Counted from the first letter of the stretch, positions 50,425 through 59,020 are shown. The stretch: DNA of 64,000 nucleotides from JAEUMY01 sp033764435 (GCA_033764435.1 JANRIX010000044.1:1-64000), one strand, 5' to 3'. Program-made: numbers and translations. The notes: generated from the sequence alone by a model not told the origin.

Positions 50425-51899
50425 CAGACCACCTCTTTCGCGAATATTCGCATGGGCAGACGCAGCTCCGCCTCCACCCCGCCGCCTTCGCGATGGCGAA
50501 GGGCCAGGCTGGCGGCATCGCCATACGCGGAGGCCAGCCGCTCACGCAGGTTCGCGAGGCCCACACCCGTGCCCCCGGTGGTGCCCGCGCCGAAGCCCAT
50601 GCCGTTGTCGCTCACGGTGAGCACAAGCGCGGCCTCTGGCGAATCGATCTTCGCCTGCACGCGAATTTCCACCGAGCCGGGCTTCGGCTCCACGCCATGC
50701 AGGACTGCGTTTTCCACCAGCGTGAGCAACATGAGTGGCGGCAGCGCGAGACCCAGCGTGCCCGGATCGGCCTGAATGTCCACCGTGAGCCGATCACCCA
50801 TGCGCTGGCGCGCGATGCCCAGATAGGCGGAGAGCAACGCGAAGTCGGCCTCGACCGTGGTCTGCTCGCTGCGCAGCGACTTGAGGCTGGCGCGCAGAAA
50901 ATCCGCCAGCTCATCCGCCATGCGTGCCGCGCGCGGCGGCTCGGTGAGGATGAGCTGCTTCAGGTGGGCGATGGTGTTGAAGATGAAGTGCGGCTCCACC
51001 TGCGCCTTCAATGCAGCCAGGCGCGCGTCGGCGAGCTGGCGCGACTGCTCGGCACGTTCCACCTTGAGCGCGATGTTCTTCTGCTGCTCGAACATGAACC
51101 AGTCCGCGAGATGCATCGCCAGCACCGTGATCGCAAACAGCAAGGCCATGCGGTCGGACGGATAGCCGAGAAGGTCAGCGGGAATGGTGTTCCAGCTCAC
51201 GGCGCCAATGCCCCAGCCGATCCAGAAACCGTTGGCGCACTGCCACAGGCGGGGCTGCCGCGGCATGGGGACGTTGCGCACGGAACGGCTGAGGCCCAGG
51301 GAAGAAATCACCATGTAGGCCAGGATGAACCCCGTCCCGGCCGAGCCGGCCTTCACCGGCATGAACCAGGCGAGCAGGATGAACGCCAGCAGCCCGACCA
51401 CACCGGCCCAGCGCACCAGCGGCTTGTCATGCAGCGAGCGCAGCCAGAATCGTTCGGGACGCGCACGATCACGCAACACGGCAAGCGAGGGGCGCCAGTC
51501 GGCGCTGAACTGATCCCACTCCGGCAAGCCGATAGCCTCCCGCTCACGCTCGGCGCCGCGCTTCGACTCGCTGGCCACCGCCGCGCCGATCAACCCGGCC
51601 GCCGCCCAGCCACCGAACTGCACGATGAGGAAGATGGTGTGCGACATGCCCGCGACCGCCGTGCCCTCCGCGCTCGTCATGAGCAGAATGCTGAAGGCCG
51701 TGGCCAGGCTGCCCGCGATCAGCGCAACGCCCAGCGCCAGCGCCGTCCAGTAGCCGGGCGAGCCCCCCCACAGCGGCGGCGGCGTGTCCGGCCGCCAACG
51801 CAGATACCAGCGGTAGCTGCGCGGCGCAATGGTTGCGGGCGCCAGATCGTAGGCGGTCAGGGTGGTCAATGCGGTCGCAACTTTGTGAGGTAGCTTCAT
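50424..51899 (-). CDS. LytS-type sensor histidine kinase
   Basis: A 491-residue kinase. Six or more hydrophobic segments lie between about 45 and 275. A His_kinase domain (PF06580 type) follows with the phospho-His in EPHFIFNTIAHLKQLIL, and a HATPase domain has ENAVLHGVE, DNGMGFG and GVGLANLRERL. The signal is unknown. The last residues are the palindrome-derived RIFA plus KEVV, an unusual end. It is paired with the LytTR regulator by overlapping genes. Confidence 0.9.
   Translation of the reverse strand: MKLPHKVATALTTLTAYDLAPATIAPRSYRWYLRWRPDTPPPLWGGSPGYWTALALGVALIAGSLATAFSILLMTSAEGTAVAGMSHTIFLIVQFGGWAAAGLIGAAVASESKRGAEREREAIGLPEWDQFSADWRPSLAVLRDRARPERFWLRSLHDKPLVRWAGVVGLLAFILLAWFMPVKAGSAGTGFILAYMVISSLGLSRSVRNVPMPRQPRLWQCANGFWIGWGIGAVSWNTIPADLLGYPSDRMALLFAITVLAMHLADWFMFEQQKNIALKVERAEQSRQLADARLAALKAQVEPHFIFNTIAHLKQLILTEPPRAARMADELADFLRASLKSLRSEQTTVEADFALLSAYLGIARQRMGDRLTVDIQADPGTLGLALPPLMLLTLVENAVLHGVEPKPGSVEIRVQAKIDSPEAALVLTVSDNGMGFGAGTTGGTGVGLANLRERLASAYGDAASLALRHREGGGVEAELRLPMRIFAKEVV
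50440..50451. repeat. Iterated palindrome GCGAATATTCGC (copy 17)
   Basis: Exact copy in the last codons of the LytS-type kinase (MRIFAKEVV end), just before the regulator start. Confidence 0.9.
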
Positions 51900-52232
51900 G
51901 TTCGTTCAAGCGTGCGGAGGTGAGACGCGTAGTTGAGATGGCCGCACTGTAGGTCGGGCGCCACCGGCTGCGGATGGCGCGCGATGAATCGGCCGGAAAC
52001 CCGGATGAAGTCGGCCAATGGGCGATGAAATTTCCAACTTGCCAAGCTTGCCATCGGAGCCGGCTGCACCTGCGAATATTCGCAGGGTCGGCGCAGATCA
52101 TCCTTCCGACCGCGCCGGCTCAGCGCAACGTGCGCTGCGCCACAGGGATGTTGAAGGAGCTCCTGGCGCAGGGCGAGCTGGCAATGCTGGCGTGCAACCA
52201 CAAAGAGCAAACTCCGAGAGGCGCCCGGATGC
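51900..52232. other. Intergenic region (333 bases) upstream of the LytS-type kinase
   Basis: No open gene or terminator hairpin recognised. It contains one exact palindrome copy (52072-52083) and must hold the promoter of the LytS/LytR pair, though no clear box is visible. Confidence 0.5.
52072..52083. repeat. Iterated palindrome GCGAATATTCGC (copy 18)
   Basis: Exact 14-bp form in the 333-base gap upstream of the LytS-type kinase. Confidence 0.9.
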
Positions 52233-52820
52233 TCAAGTCTCACCCAGCCGCCAGAACAAGGCCGGATTCTCGCGCACGAATTTCAGAATGACGACGGCTC
52301 TATCCTCCTCATCCGGCGTTGCATTGGGGACAGAGCGATATGCCTTGCCAAGCAGCTCGTGAAAGTCTGGATGGTCGTCGTCACCCAGGCCCACGTACGC
52401 GGCGGTCACAGCGACCAATGCGGACGCTTCGTCATCTAGGCCGACCTCACGGTAGGCGGCGATGATCTCCGCCATGTCCGTCTCGCCCTTGTTGCTGACT
52501 GCCGTCCAGCCTTCAAACGCACAGTGACGCTCGAACTCCAGCACGAGCAGCAGCGGCTTGTACCCCGGCGGCATCGCGTTCCAATCGATGGCATCGCTCC
52601 CGTAGAGCGCGCTCAACAAATCGCCATCCAGAAACTCGATCAGCGCCTCATCATCCGGGATGTTCCAGAACTGCAGTTCAGCATCCAGCGCCAGAGGCTT
52701 CGTCACAAAACCCATGTTCGGGTTCTTCGCCTTCGCGTCTGCATCCAGCTGGTGAAAGTACTTGCGGTTGGCAAGGATTGCCTGTGCGACCTGATCGGGA
52801 ATTTGCATGATTGAGTTCAT
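52233..52820 (-). CDS. Hypothetical protein, possibly DUF4375-like
   Basis: A 195-residue acidic soluble protein. The middle, YKPLLLVLEFERHCAFEGWTAV, followed by a helical AAYREVGLDDEASALVAVTAAY, faintly recalls DUF4375 (the DMP19 DNA-mimic family), but I am not certain. Two possible Met starts (52820 and 52808). No neighbour in the same direction is close enough to define an operon except the VOC gene upstream. Confidence 0.5.
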   Translation of the reverse strand: MNSIMQIPDQVAQAILANRKYFHQLDADAKAKNPNMGFVTKPLALDAELQFWNIPDDEALIEFLDGDLLSALYGSDAIDWNAMPPGYKPLLLVLEFERHCAFEGWTAVSNKGETDMAEIIAAYREVGLDDEASALVAVTAAYVGLGDDDHPDFHELLGKAYRSVPNATPDEEDRAVVILKFVRENPALFWRLGET

Positions 52821-52903
52821 GGTGTCTTGCTCACCAGTTTAGCTCTCCATTCACATGGATGAGGGCCAAAGCCATCGCAGCACAGGCGATTCCATGCCGA
52901 CGC

Positions 52904-53299
52904 TCAACCGGGCGGCGAATGGCACACCACACAAAGCTTGTTGCCATCCGGGTCGCGAAAGTACGCGCCGTAGTAGTTCGCGTGGTATTCCGGCCGCAGG
53001 CCCGGCGGGCCCTCGCATGTGCCGCCATGCGAAAGCGCCAGCGCATGCGCGGCATCCACCACCGCGCGACTCTCGGCCAGAAAAGCAACCATCTGGCCGT
53101 TGCCCGGCGAGTGGGCCAGCGTGTCGTAGGGCGCACCGATGAGAAACAGCGGACGCGGGCCGGGCACCGATTGCCAGCCGGCCCAGGGGCGCGAACGGTC
53201 GCAGAAGCGCGGTGCGTTGCCGAGTAGCGCCATGAGCGGCGTGTAGAACGCGAGTGCGCGGTCGAAATCGGTGACGCCGACGAAGAGGTGGGAGAACAC
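52904..53299 (-). CDS. VOC (glyoxalase/bleomycin-resistance fold) protein
   Basis: A 131-residue single VOC domain: HLFVGVTDFDRALAFYTPLM at the start, a central WQSVPGPRPLFLIGAP and the closing YYGAYFRDPDGNKLCVV with the C-terminal metal-type Glu replaced by Lys/Leu region. Members are glyoxalases, dioxygenases or binding proteins; no substrate can be named. It starts at GTG. A palindrome copy lies 39 bases upstream. Confidence 0.8.
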   Translation of the reverse strand: MFSHLFVGVTDFDRALAFYTPLMALLGNAPRFCDRSRPWAGWQSVPGPRPLFLIGAPYDTLAHSPGNGQMVAFLAESRAVVDAAHALALSHGGTCEGPPGLRPEYHANYYGAYFRDPDGNKLCVVCHSPPG

Positions 53300-53337
53300 T
53301 TGTAGCCTTGATGGGATCGGGAACCGCTATACGAGTA

Positions 53338-53349
53338 GCGAATATTCGC
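53338..53349. repeat. Iterated palindrome GCGAATATTCGC (copy 19)
   Basis: Exact copy in the short gap between the VOC gene start and the PIN toxin gene end. Confidence 0.9.
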
Positions 53350-53357
53350 AGTCGCTC

Positions 53358-53756
53358 TCAAGCCTTCAGCAACTGGAATCCCCTGGCCTTCGACGCTGCG
53401 CGATCAAAGGTCAGCGTGTGCTGGCAGCCGGCATCCAGGCCGCAAAGCGAAATCACGGCGTCGCTGAAGTCCAGGCCGGACGCGCGATATTGCTCCAGCG
53501 CGGCCCAGGCGACGGGCTTGCGTTCGATCACGAACTCATCCGACTCCAGCACCGACACCAGCAACTCGATCAGCTGGGGCTTGGCCACGTTGTAGGCATC
53601 TTCCAGCACCCAGACCAGTTCGCAGAGCACCACCAACGAAACGAAGCCGGGTGCATCCTTGGAGAGATTCGCCATCACCTTGTTGGCGGCGGCGGATTGC
53701 GTGGCATCGTCCTGGGCGAAATAGCGCACCAGGACATTCGTGTCGAGGCCGATCAC
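53358..53756 (-). CDS. PIN-domain toxin (VapC-type)
   Basis: A 132-residue PIN nuclease: first acidic residue in IGLDTNVLVRYF (DTN), Glu in VVLCELVWVLE, then DFSDAVISLCG (Asp) and TFDRAASK (Asp), so the metal-binding set is complete. VapC toxins cleave tRNA or rRNA and are restrained by a cognate antitoxin. Its ATG overlaps the AbrB-like antitoxin stop (ATGA), the usual antitoxin-first layout. Confidence 0.9.
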   Translation of the reverse strand: MIGLDTNVLVRYFAQDDATQSAAANKVMANLSKDAPGFVSLVVLCELVWVLEDAYNVAKPQLIELLVSVLESDEFVIERKPVAWAALEQYRASGLDFSDAVISLCGLDAGCQHTLTFDRAASKARGFQLLKA

Positions 53757-54010
53757 TTGCGGCCGGCCCTGATCTTGCGCGCGGCGCGTTGCCGGATGGC
53801 GGCGTCCATCGCGGCCAGCGACACAGCCTTGCCAGGCCGCTTGATGATGCCCTTCAGGGCCGATACCGACCGCTTGACCGGCACCAGCGTGTAGGCACCG
53901 TTGGCGCCGAGCACGAAATCCACCCGGTCGCCGGACGACAGCCCGAGCTGATCGCGCACCTGCTTGGGCAGGGTGATCTGTCCTTTCGAGGTCAGGGTGG
54001 CGGTGCTCAT
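53753..54010 (-). CDS. AbrB/SpoVT-type antitoxin
   Basis: An 85-residue protein with a swapped-hairpin AbrB domain (TATLTSKGQITLPKQVRDQLGL) and a basic C-terminal segment that would wrap the PIN toxin. It should neutralise the toxin and autoregulate the pair. ATG at 54010; a longer frame from 54070 has no family match. Confidence 0.9.
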   Translation of the reverse strand: MSTATLTSKGQITLPKQVRDQLGLSSGDRVDFVLGANGAYTLVPVKRSVSALKGIIKRPGKAVSLAAMDAAIRQRAARKIRAGRK

Positions 54011-54111
54011 TGCGAATTCCTTACTGAATTGGACTTTCCTTACTTTAGTGCAAGGGCAGTCCGTTGGCAACCGGCCACAGGCAGGCGTGGGGCATCCCCT
54101 GCGAACCTGAT

Positions 54112-54123
54112 GCGAATATTCCC
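54112..54123. repeat. One-mismatch copy of the iterated palindrome (GCGAATATTCCC)
   Basis: In the gap between the antitoxin gene start and the lipocalin-like gene end, beside the duplicated C-terminal fragment. Confidence 0.6.
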
Positions 54124-54162
54124 ACCCGGAAGATTGACTTCACCCGCCTCATTTCACGCGCC

Positions 54163-54729
54163 TCATTTCACCCGCTTCAACACCGCCTTGAACCGCGGCT
54201 TGCCGTTCCGCTCAAGGTAGTAGGTCAGCGACTGGCCGTCGGGTGACAGGGTCAGCGTCCACACATTGGTGGCCGCTTCGGGGATGAGCTTCGCGGTATG
54301 CGCGTCGGCGGCGAACGCCTGCTGCTCCGCGCTGCCACCAGCGCGGACGAGGCCGCCGTACATCGTGATCTTGTCCGGCGTGCCATCGGCGTGGCGGTGA
54401 TCGTGCTTCAGTTGCAGGCCATTGGGCGTGCGGGTGATGAGCCAGGTGCGGGAGCGATCCTCGCCCACCGCGAACGGCACGCGGATCTCGCTTTCGCCAC
54501 AGGTGGCCAGCGTGGCCACGAGCTTCTTGCCGGCGAAGCTGTCGCCCGGGTCGCGGGGCAGCACCGATTCCCCCTCGAAGCGCGCGCCGCAGAGGCTCAC
54601 GAGTTTGGACCAGAAATCGGATTGGTCGGGGGGAAGGGTTTGGGGTTGGGCGGTGGCGGGGAAAGCAATGGAAGTAGCGACGGCGATGGCTAGCGCACAA
54701 AGGCTGCGGACAAGGCTAGATGCGCTCAT
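54163..54729 (-). CDS. Secreted beta-rich hypothetical protein
   Basis: A 188-residue protein with a signal peptide (about 1-27, ATA cleavage). The mature part has two Cys (SLCGARFEG, ATCGESEI) that may form a disulfide, and beta strands (RTWLITRTPNGLQLKHDHRHADG, LTYYLERNGKPRFKAVLKRVK). No named family is recognised. A broken copy of its last codons lies at 48981. It is the last ordinary GC-rich gene before the AT-rich island. Confidence 0.65.
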   Translation of the reverse strand: MSASSLVRSLCALAIAVATSIAFPATAQPQTLPPDQSDFWSKLVSLCGARFEGESVLPRDPGDSFAGKKLVATLATCGESEIRVPFAVGEDRSRTWLITRTPNGLQLKHDHRHADGTPDKITMYGGLVRAGGSAEQQAFAADAHTAKLIPEAATNVWTLTLSPDGQSLTYYLERNGKPRFKAVLKRVK

Positions 54730-54756
54730 GGATTCACTCTTGAAATAAATGAGCCC

Positions 54757-54911
54757 GGCCCCTTTGATTCCATTCTGCTATCTGAAAAAATTCCGAGATC
54801 ATGCAAATCTCCCACAGCGCAAAGTAGCATGCAAATGTTCCACGATCTGGCGAGCTCCGCCGAGTAGAACTGACCAGCTCAAAAAAAGGACAGCTCACCC
54901 TGGCCCCTTTG
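54757..54911. other. GGCCCCTTTG boundary repeats at the left edge of the AT-rich island
   Basis: GGCCCCTTTG at 54757 and again at 54902, the second directly at the point where the nuclease-like coding sequence breaks off. The same bases form the stem of the terminator at 59140 near the right edge. Similar G/C-plus-A/T boxes often flank REP-associated or MITE-like elements, so a remnant element is suspected. Confidence 0.45.
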
Positions 54912-55045
54912 CTCCCGATGGTGCCGCCATCAAAAACAGCGACAACGCGGCCAGTTAGTTTGTCGCCCGACGCAGCGTTGGAAAAGGCGCCGAGAGATAA
55001 GCTTAGGACAAGCAGTGTAAGCGCCATGATGGAAAGGCCGTTCAT
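54912..55045 (-). pseudogene. Truncated secreted nuclease-like (SNase) N-terminus
   Basis: From ATG at 55045: a signal peptide (MNGLSIMALTLLVLSLSLG, cleavage near SNAAS), then KLTGRVVAVFDGGTI, which matches the first strand of staphylococcal-nuclease-like proteins (usually VxDGDTI). Similarity stops at about 54917, where a GGCCCCTTTG box begins. The open frame runs on to 54734 but with no family features. Likely truncated by insertion. Confidence 0.5.
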
Positions 55046-55143
55046 AGCGGGTCCGTAGCCAAGTTAACCTGCTTGCGGCATGCACTAGCGACTCCTAGAG
55101 GGTTTAACATTTAGACAAGAAATAAGAGAAGGTCACAGGAGCT

Positions 55144-56652
55144 ATGGAGAGGATCACTGAGAACGCGATATCTGAAGGTAGCCGTCAGTCAACAAGACTT
55201 GCCTACTACCTTGCGACGCTTGATTCTGGCCGTGATCCAGACCAAGTCTTTGCGTCCGAGCCGCACACAATTGAAGTAGTCAAGAACCAGACCTTCAAGA
55301 GAGGGGTCAGCCTTGACGAGAAATATTTGTACTCAAGTGTCGTCTTTGAGAACTGTGTCTTTGAGAAGGGCTTCGAATTCTTGGTAGTTCGAATGCTATT
55401 GGAAGACGATGAGAAAACGCCAGTCCCGAGCACAACGAAGTACCGGCAACAGCCAGTGCCAGACAAGAGGCTTCTGTATTTCAGAAGTTGTAGCTTCAAT
55501 CAGCCCTCACTAGTTTTCGCCGCAAAAGGTTGGGCAGTCGATCTTGTACACTGCAAGATGCTGAGTAACTTTCTAATTATTCCAGCGCAAGATTTCGCAA
55601 ACAGAATCCGCTTGCATACAGTTGAGATCTCAAAGAAGTTGGAAATTAAACCGAATATCGTGTTTAGCACGTTCGGTGGCGAGCCAAGGTGCAAAATCTC
55701 TGAGTTGTCACTTGTTGATATAGAAGTATCGTCCCAGGGCTCAGTCCTGATTGATAGTGTTGAATCAGTCCAATCTCGTTTTCGAAGAATTTCACTAGGA
55801 GACAAGAGCCAATTCTTACTGAACCGAGTGAATCCTGGCTCTTGTACGTTCAGTAACGTCATGGGAATTGAATCAGCCAAAGTGACGTTTTCTGATGTAG
55901 CGCTTCAGATGATGAGTTTTGAATCATCTAACTTAAGCACCATTCGATTCATAAATTCTCAGTGGCCACGACAGCCTGATGGTCGCCGGTCAATCTGGAG
56001 TGATTCATCTTTTTTCGACTTAGGACAGTTTCAGAAGTACTTGAGAAACGGAACGACTACAGAGGACCTAAATGCACTTGAACATCTTGCAGGAACGTAT
56101 AGCCAGCTAGTCAATAACTTTGAGACCGCCAGGAATTTTGAGGTTGCTGAAGACTTTCACTATCGAGAACTTGAAATCGCGCGAATTAAGCCACTTGCCA
56201 AAGCAGCAGCCACTCCAGGTAGAAGCAGGCAGTTAAGGATCTGGCTCGCATTTTTGGGCAGCATATTGGGAGGTCACGGCCTCTACAAGTTCTCAAGCGA
56301 CTATGGAACAAGCTACACCAAAGCTGCCAAAGTTTTGATTGGCCTCCTTGCCACATTGCCGCTGGCGTTCATGCTAGTTGGGTTCGAGGATTCTCAGACT
56401 GCCAAGCGAACCGAATATTCGATCCGGGTGGCCGCCGATCCTTTCGTTGCTTCGCGACGCGAAATTATTGAGGACTACCTTGACAGCCTTGCAATGACTC
56501 TCGCAATAGTGACTCTACAGAAGGATCGGCATGCGCAGCCCGTTGGCGCCACTGGATCGGCACTTGCGTCAATTGCGATAGTTCTGGTTGCCGGACAGAC
56601 TGCATTGCTTGTCTTCGCTCTTCGTCGAAGATTTAGGCGGGCGTCGATTTAG
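55144..56652 (+). CDS. Beta-helix plus ion-channel-like membrane protein of the AT-rich island
   Basis: A 502-residue protein with good AGGAG ribosome site. Residues about 40-320 have the short repeating strands of a right-handed beta-helix (pentapeptide-like, FENCVFEKGF, FINSQWP). A helix (LEHLAGTYSQLVNNFETARNFEVAEDFHYRELEIAR, abbreviated EDFHYRELE) links to a C-terminal membrane part: hydrophobic about 365-383 and 393-412, a pore-like DYLDSLAMTLAIVTLQ, and a last helix about 470-495. This recalls pentapeptide proteins fused to Ion_trans_2. Codon use is much more AT-rich than the surroundings. It could be a membrane effector. Confidence 0.65.
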   Translation: MERITENAISEGSRQSTRLAYYLATLDSGRDPDQVFASEPHTIEVVKNQTFKRGVSLDEKYLYSSVVFENCVFEKGFEFLVVRMLLEDDEKTPVPSTTKYRQQPVPDKRLLYFRSCSFNQPSLVFAAKGWAVDLVHCKMLSNFLIIPAQDFANRIRLHTVEISKKLEIKPNIVFSTFGGEPRCKISELSLVDIEVSSQGSVLIDSVESVQSRFRRISLGDKSQFLLNRVNPGSCTFSNVMGIESAKVTFSDVALQMMSFESSNLSTIRFINSQWPRQPDGRRSIWSDSSFFDLGQFQKYLRNGTTTEDLNALEHLAGTYSQLVNNFETARNFEVAEDFHYRELEIARIKPLAKAAATPGRSRQLRIWLAFLGSILGGHGLYKFSSDYGTSYTKAAKVLIGLLATLPLAFMLVGFEDSQTAKRTEYSIRVAADPFVASRREIIEDYLDSLAMTLAIVTLQKDRHAQPVGATGSALASIAIVLVAGQTALLVFALRRRFRRASI

Positions 56653-56859
56653 CGCTTTACTACTCGACAAAAGGTGCCAGGATCAATTGTTCCCTTACGC
56701 CAAAGAATCAACTGAGCCGCCCCCAAATCACTATCTCAGCCGAGATTGTCAACCTTCGACGTGGCTTCGCACTAGCCGGAGCGCACACTGAACTGCAAAA
56801 AGGGGGCAGCCCAGTCTGACCCCATTGATTGTTTGCTTCTTAGTTCGCAGAGGTTATTG
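56653..56859. other. Convergent gap within the AT-rich island
   Basis: 207 bases between convergent genes. Around 56799-56827 is AAAAAGGGGGCAGCCCAGTC followed by TGACCCC, resembling the boundary boxes at 54757 and 54902. No gene or clear terminator T-run seen. Confidence 0.4.
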
Positions 56860-57546
56860 TCACTTTTTCCAGGCAACAAAAAAGTCGTTGAATTCCGGCA
56901 ATGGGCCCAGCTGAGGAAGTAACTCACGGTAGATTACTTGCTCCTGAAGCCGCTTTCCTTCTGGCAAACCGAGCTGCAGCGGTCCTGACGGAGTGCAAAG
57001 CGATGCGTACTCCATAAGCAACTTTCTGTTTAGGTCAAATGCCTGCTCTCCGAGGAGAAAGTTCGTGCGTTCTGATCGAATTGACATAATTCGGGCCAAA
57101 CGGTCGACGCACTCGCCAAGGTAGTCTTCGTGCCTACGATCTAATCGCTTGGCCACTCCGAACTCGATTCCCAGTCGAATAGCGAATGGATAGCTCTGAT
57201 CGCCTGCCACAAAAGCAAGTTGCCTTGCGACCTGTGACAGCAGAAGGCCTACTTCGAGCAGCGGCCGCATTTCTGGACAACACATAATCACGGCATCGCC
57301 AATTTCCTTGAAGACGCGAACTGAAGCATACGGACGAGTAGCGGCTACCACAGACGTGAAAAAGCTTTCCCCCCGGATGTATCCCAACTCAGGACCATTT
57401 GCGATCCGATAATTGCTACTCTGAGCAAGATCAACCATGCAGAAGTAGAGATTTGAGTCGGGATAGTCTCGGTATGCTCTCGCTGCCCCGTCACGTTGAG
57501 CCAGAACCTCAGATTGAATCTTTGAAGCATATAGCGCGAAGGACAT
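56860..57546 (-). CDS. Class III nucleotide-cyclase-like protein
   Basis: A 228-residue protein of one domain. It matches the class III cyclase order: metal Asp39 in FCMVDLAQSSNY, Lys80 and Asp84 in FKEIGDAVIMCC, a strand IRLGIEFG, then DYLGECVDRLARI, where Asp148 stands in place of the usual catalytic Asn and Arg152 is kept. The substrate could be ATP, GTP or a pyrimidine nucleotide as in Pycsar cyclases, and cannot be read from this. GGAGG overlaps the upstream dGTPase-like stop, so the two are one operon. Codon use is AT-rich. Confidence 0.65.
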   Translation of the reverse strand: MSFALYASKIQSEVLAQRDGAARAYRDYPDSNLYFCMVDLAQSSNYRIANGPELGYIRGESFFTSVVAATRPYASVRVFKEIGDAVIMCCPEMRPLLEVGLLLSQVARQLAFVAGDQSYPFAIRLGIEFGVAKRLDRRHEDYLGECVDRLARIMSIRSERTNFLLGEQAFDLNRKLLMEYASLCTPSGPLQLGLPEGKRLQEQVIYRELLPQLGPLPEFNDFFVAWKK

Positions 57547-57555
57547 AGCACCTCC

Positions 57556-59020
57556 TCAAAGAGATTGAATGCCAACGAAGTCGTAGATTTCTTGGTCGCC
57601 CCAAGACGCGAGGATGTCCATAGATAGTTGAATCCGATGAACAGGATCATCAAGCAGAGTTACCGCGCTAGCTTTCACTTCGTCGTTCCACCTATGAAGT
57701 CGTGCTTGATCTTGGATCGCCTGCTTGAGCACTTCCTCGCTCGAGTAAATTAGCTCAATACATGCCCCGCTAATACTCCTAAGCATTTCACTTCGGTTTT
57801 TTGTTCGCGGTTCTGTAAATACGCGCTGCCCGAGAAATTCTATGAGCTTCATCAAAACGGCATCCGCTTCCGGCGACAATCCGATCAGGACTTCATCGTT
57901 GCCCTTTGCCAATTCAAGCCGCATCGAGTGATCGGAGTTTCCCCTTTTCAGCACGTCTGACGAATGTCGAACAAAGGCACCGATGAAGTATGTATACAAC
58001 CCCCCCTGGATCATTCTTCTGTATTGCTGTGTCAAAAGCTGGGTCGATGTCTGCTACTTGAATCGCGAGGTCCTCATACAGGCTCCGAGCTTGCCCGTTT
58101 AGCAAGGCAACCTCGTTTGCATCATTCAAGTTTTCAATGACCCAAGTGATGTCATCCGCATACTGAACAATCAATGCCTCAAAGGTAGCGTGCTCATTGG
58201 TCAGCTTATTGTGTCCCCGCCTGGCACCTGAGAGCTTTACACGGTGTACAAACTTGGCTACCCCGGGGAATGACCCTCGGGTGTGACGCCATACCCCATA
58301 CATGGTTTCGGGGAAATAGGCCTCTTTACGCGCCTCACCAGTAAAGGGATTTGTGCAAAGCAACCAATAGCCCTCCTGTCCACTTGAGTAAAGCGGGGCA
58401 TTAGTTTGACCCGCTGCCCACGGCATAAAGCGTTGGACTTTTTCAAGAACGGCAGAAGAGTTGAGCGCACTAACGACGCTGGGAACCGACGCCCCTTGAA
58501 AATCTAGGTTTAACTGCTGTGTGCCTGCAAGGTCTTTGGGCGATTTGGGCGCGAGCTCATCGTCGACCTTTCTCAGCTTGGCCTCCGCCCATTCAGCCAT
58601 CTTTGACTTCGCAGCATGGATGAATGGTACGGCGCCTACCTTTGCGCCCAAAGCGATTGCCTCAGCAAAATCCTGGTTAAGGTCCAGCCCACGAGCCATT
58701 GCACGCGCGACCTGCGCCATCTTCATGGTGTGAGTTGCATATGCCCGAACAACTCGTCGTTGACCGTTGTACAAGACATGATATTTCTCAGTCTGTTTTC
58801 GCATACTCGGCGAATACAGAATTCGGTCACGCTCTAGCTGAATCGGTGTGCGGTGACGAAGCTTGAACTTGTTTCCCTTCTCCCACTGCTGGGAGTAGTA
58901 GGAGAACACATCTCCTCCATCGACAAATTCATTACTAAACGCTTCAAAGCTCCGCTTGGCACATCTAGCGAGGCCTGACTCAATGGAAGCAACAGTCTTG
59001 TGATATTCAGGCTCAGACAC
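57556..59020 (-). CDS. dGTPase-like protein with degenerate HD site, frameshifted at a G7 tract
   Basis: Two overlapping frames (59020-57914 and 58035-57556) together resemble a roughly 500-residue dGTPase. From the GTG start (GGAG upstream): RDRILYSPSMRKQTEK, then ATHTMKMAQVARAMARGL with His97 kept. The HD pair is Ala126-Lys127 (GAKVGAVPFIHAA instead of HDxGHxPFGHAG), though His135 and ADD (288-290) remain. After QKNDPGG the frame breaks at seven G (58000-58006); one G less would join it to LYTYFIGAFVRHSS and the normal C-terminal helices. Probably inactive as a hydrolase. Phase variation, programmed shift, decay or sequencing error are all possible. Confidence 0.65.

Noticed and set aside
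56860..59020. Calling the island a Pycsar or standard dGTPase defence system outright
   Set aside because: No cyclic-nucleotide-binding effector domain is visible and the dGTPase site is degenerate; only a candidate system can be claimed.
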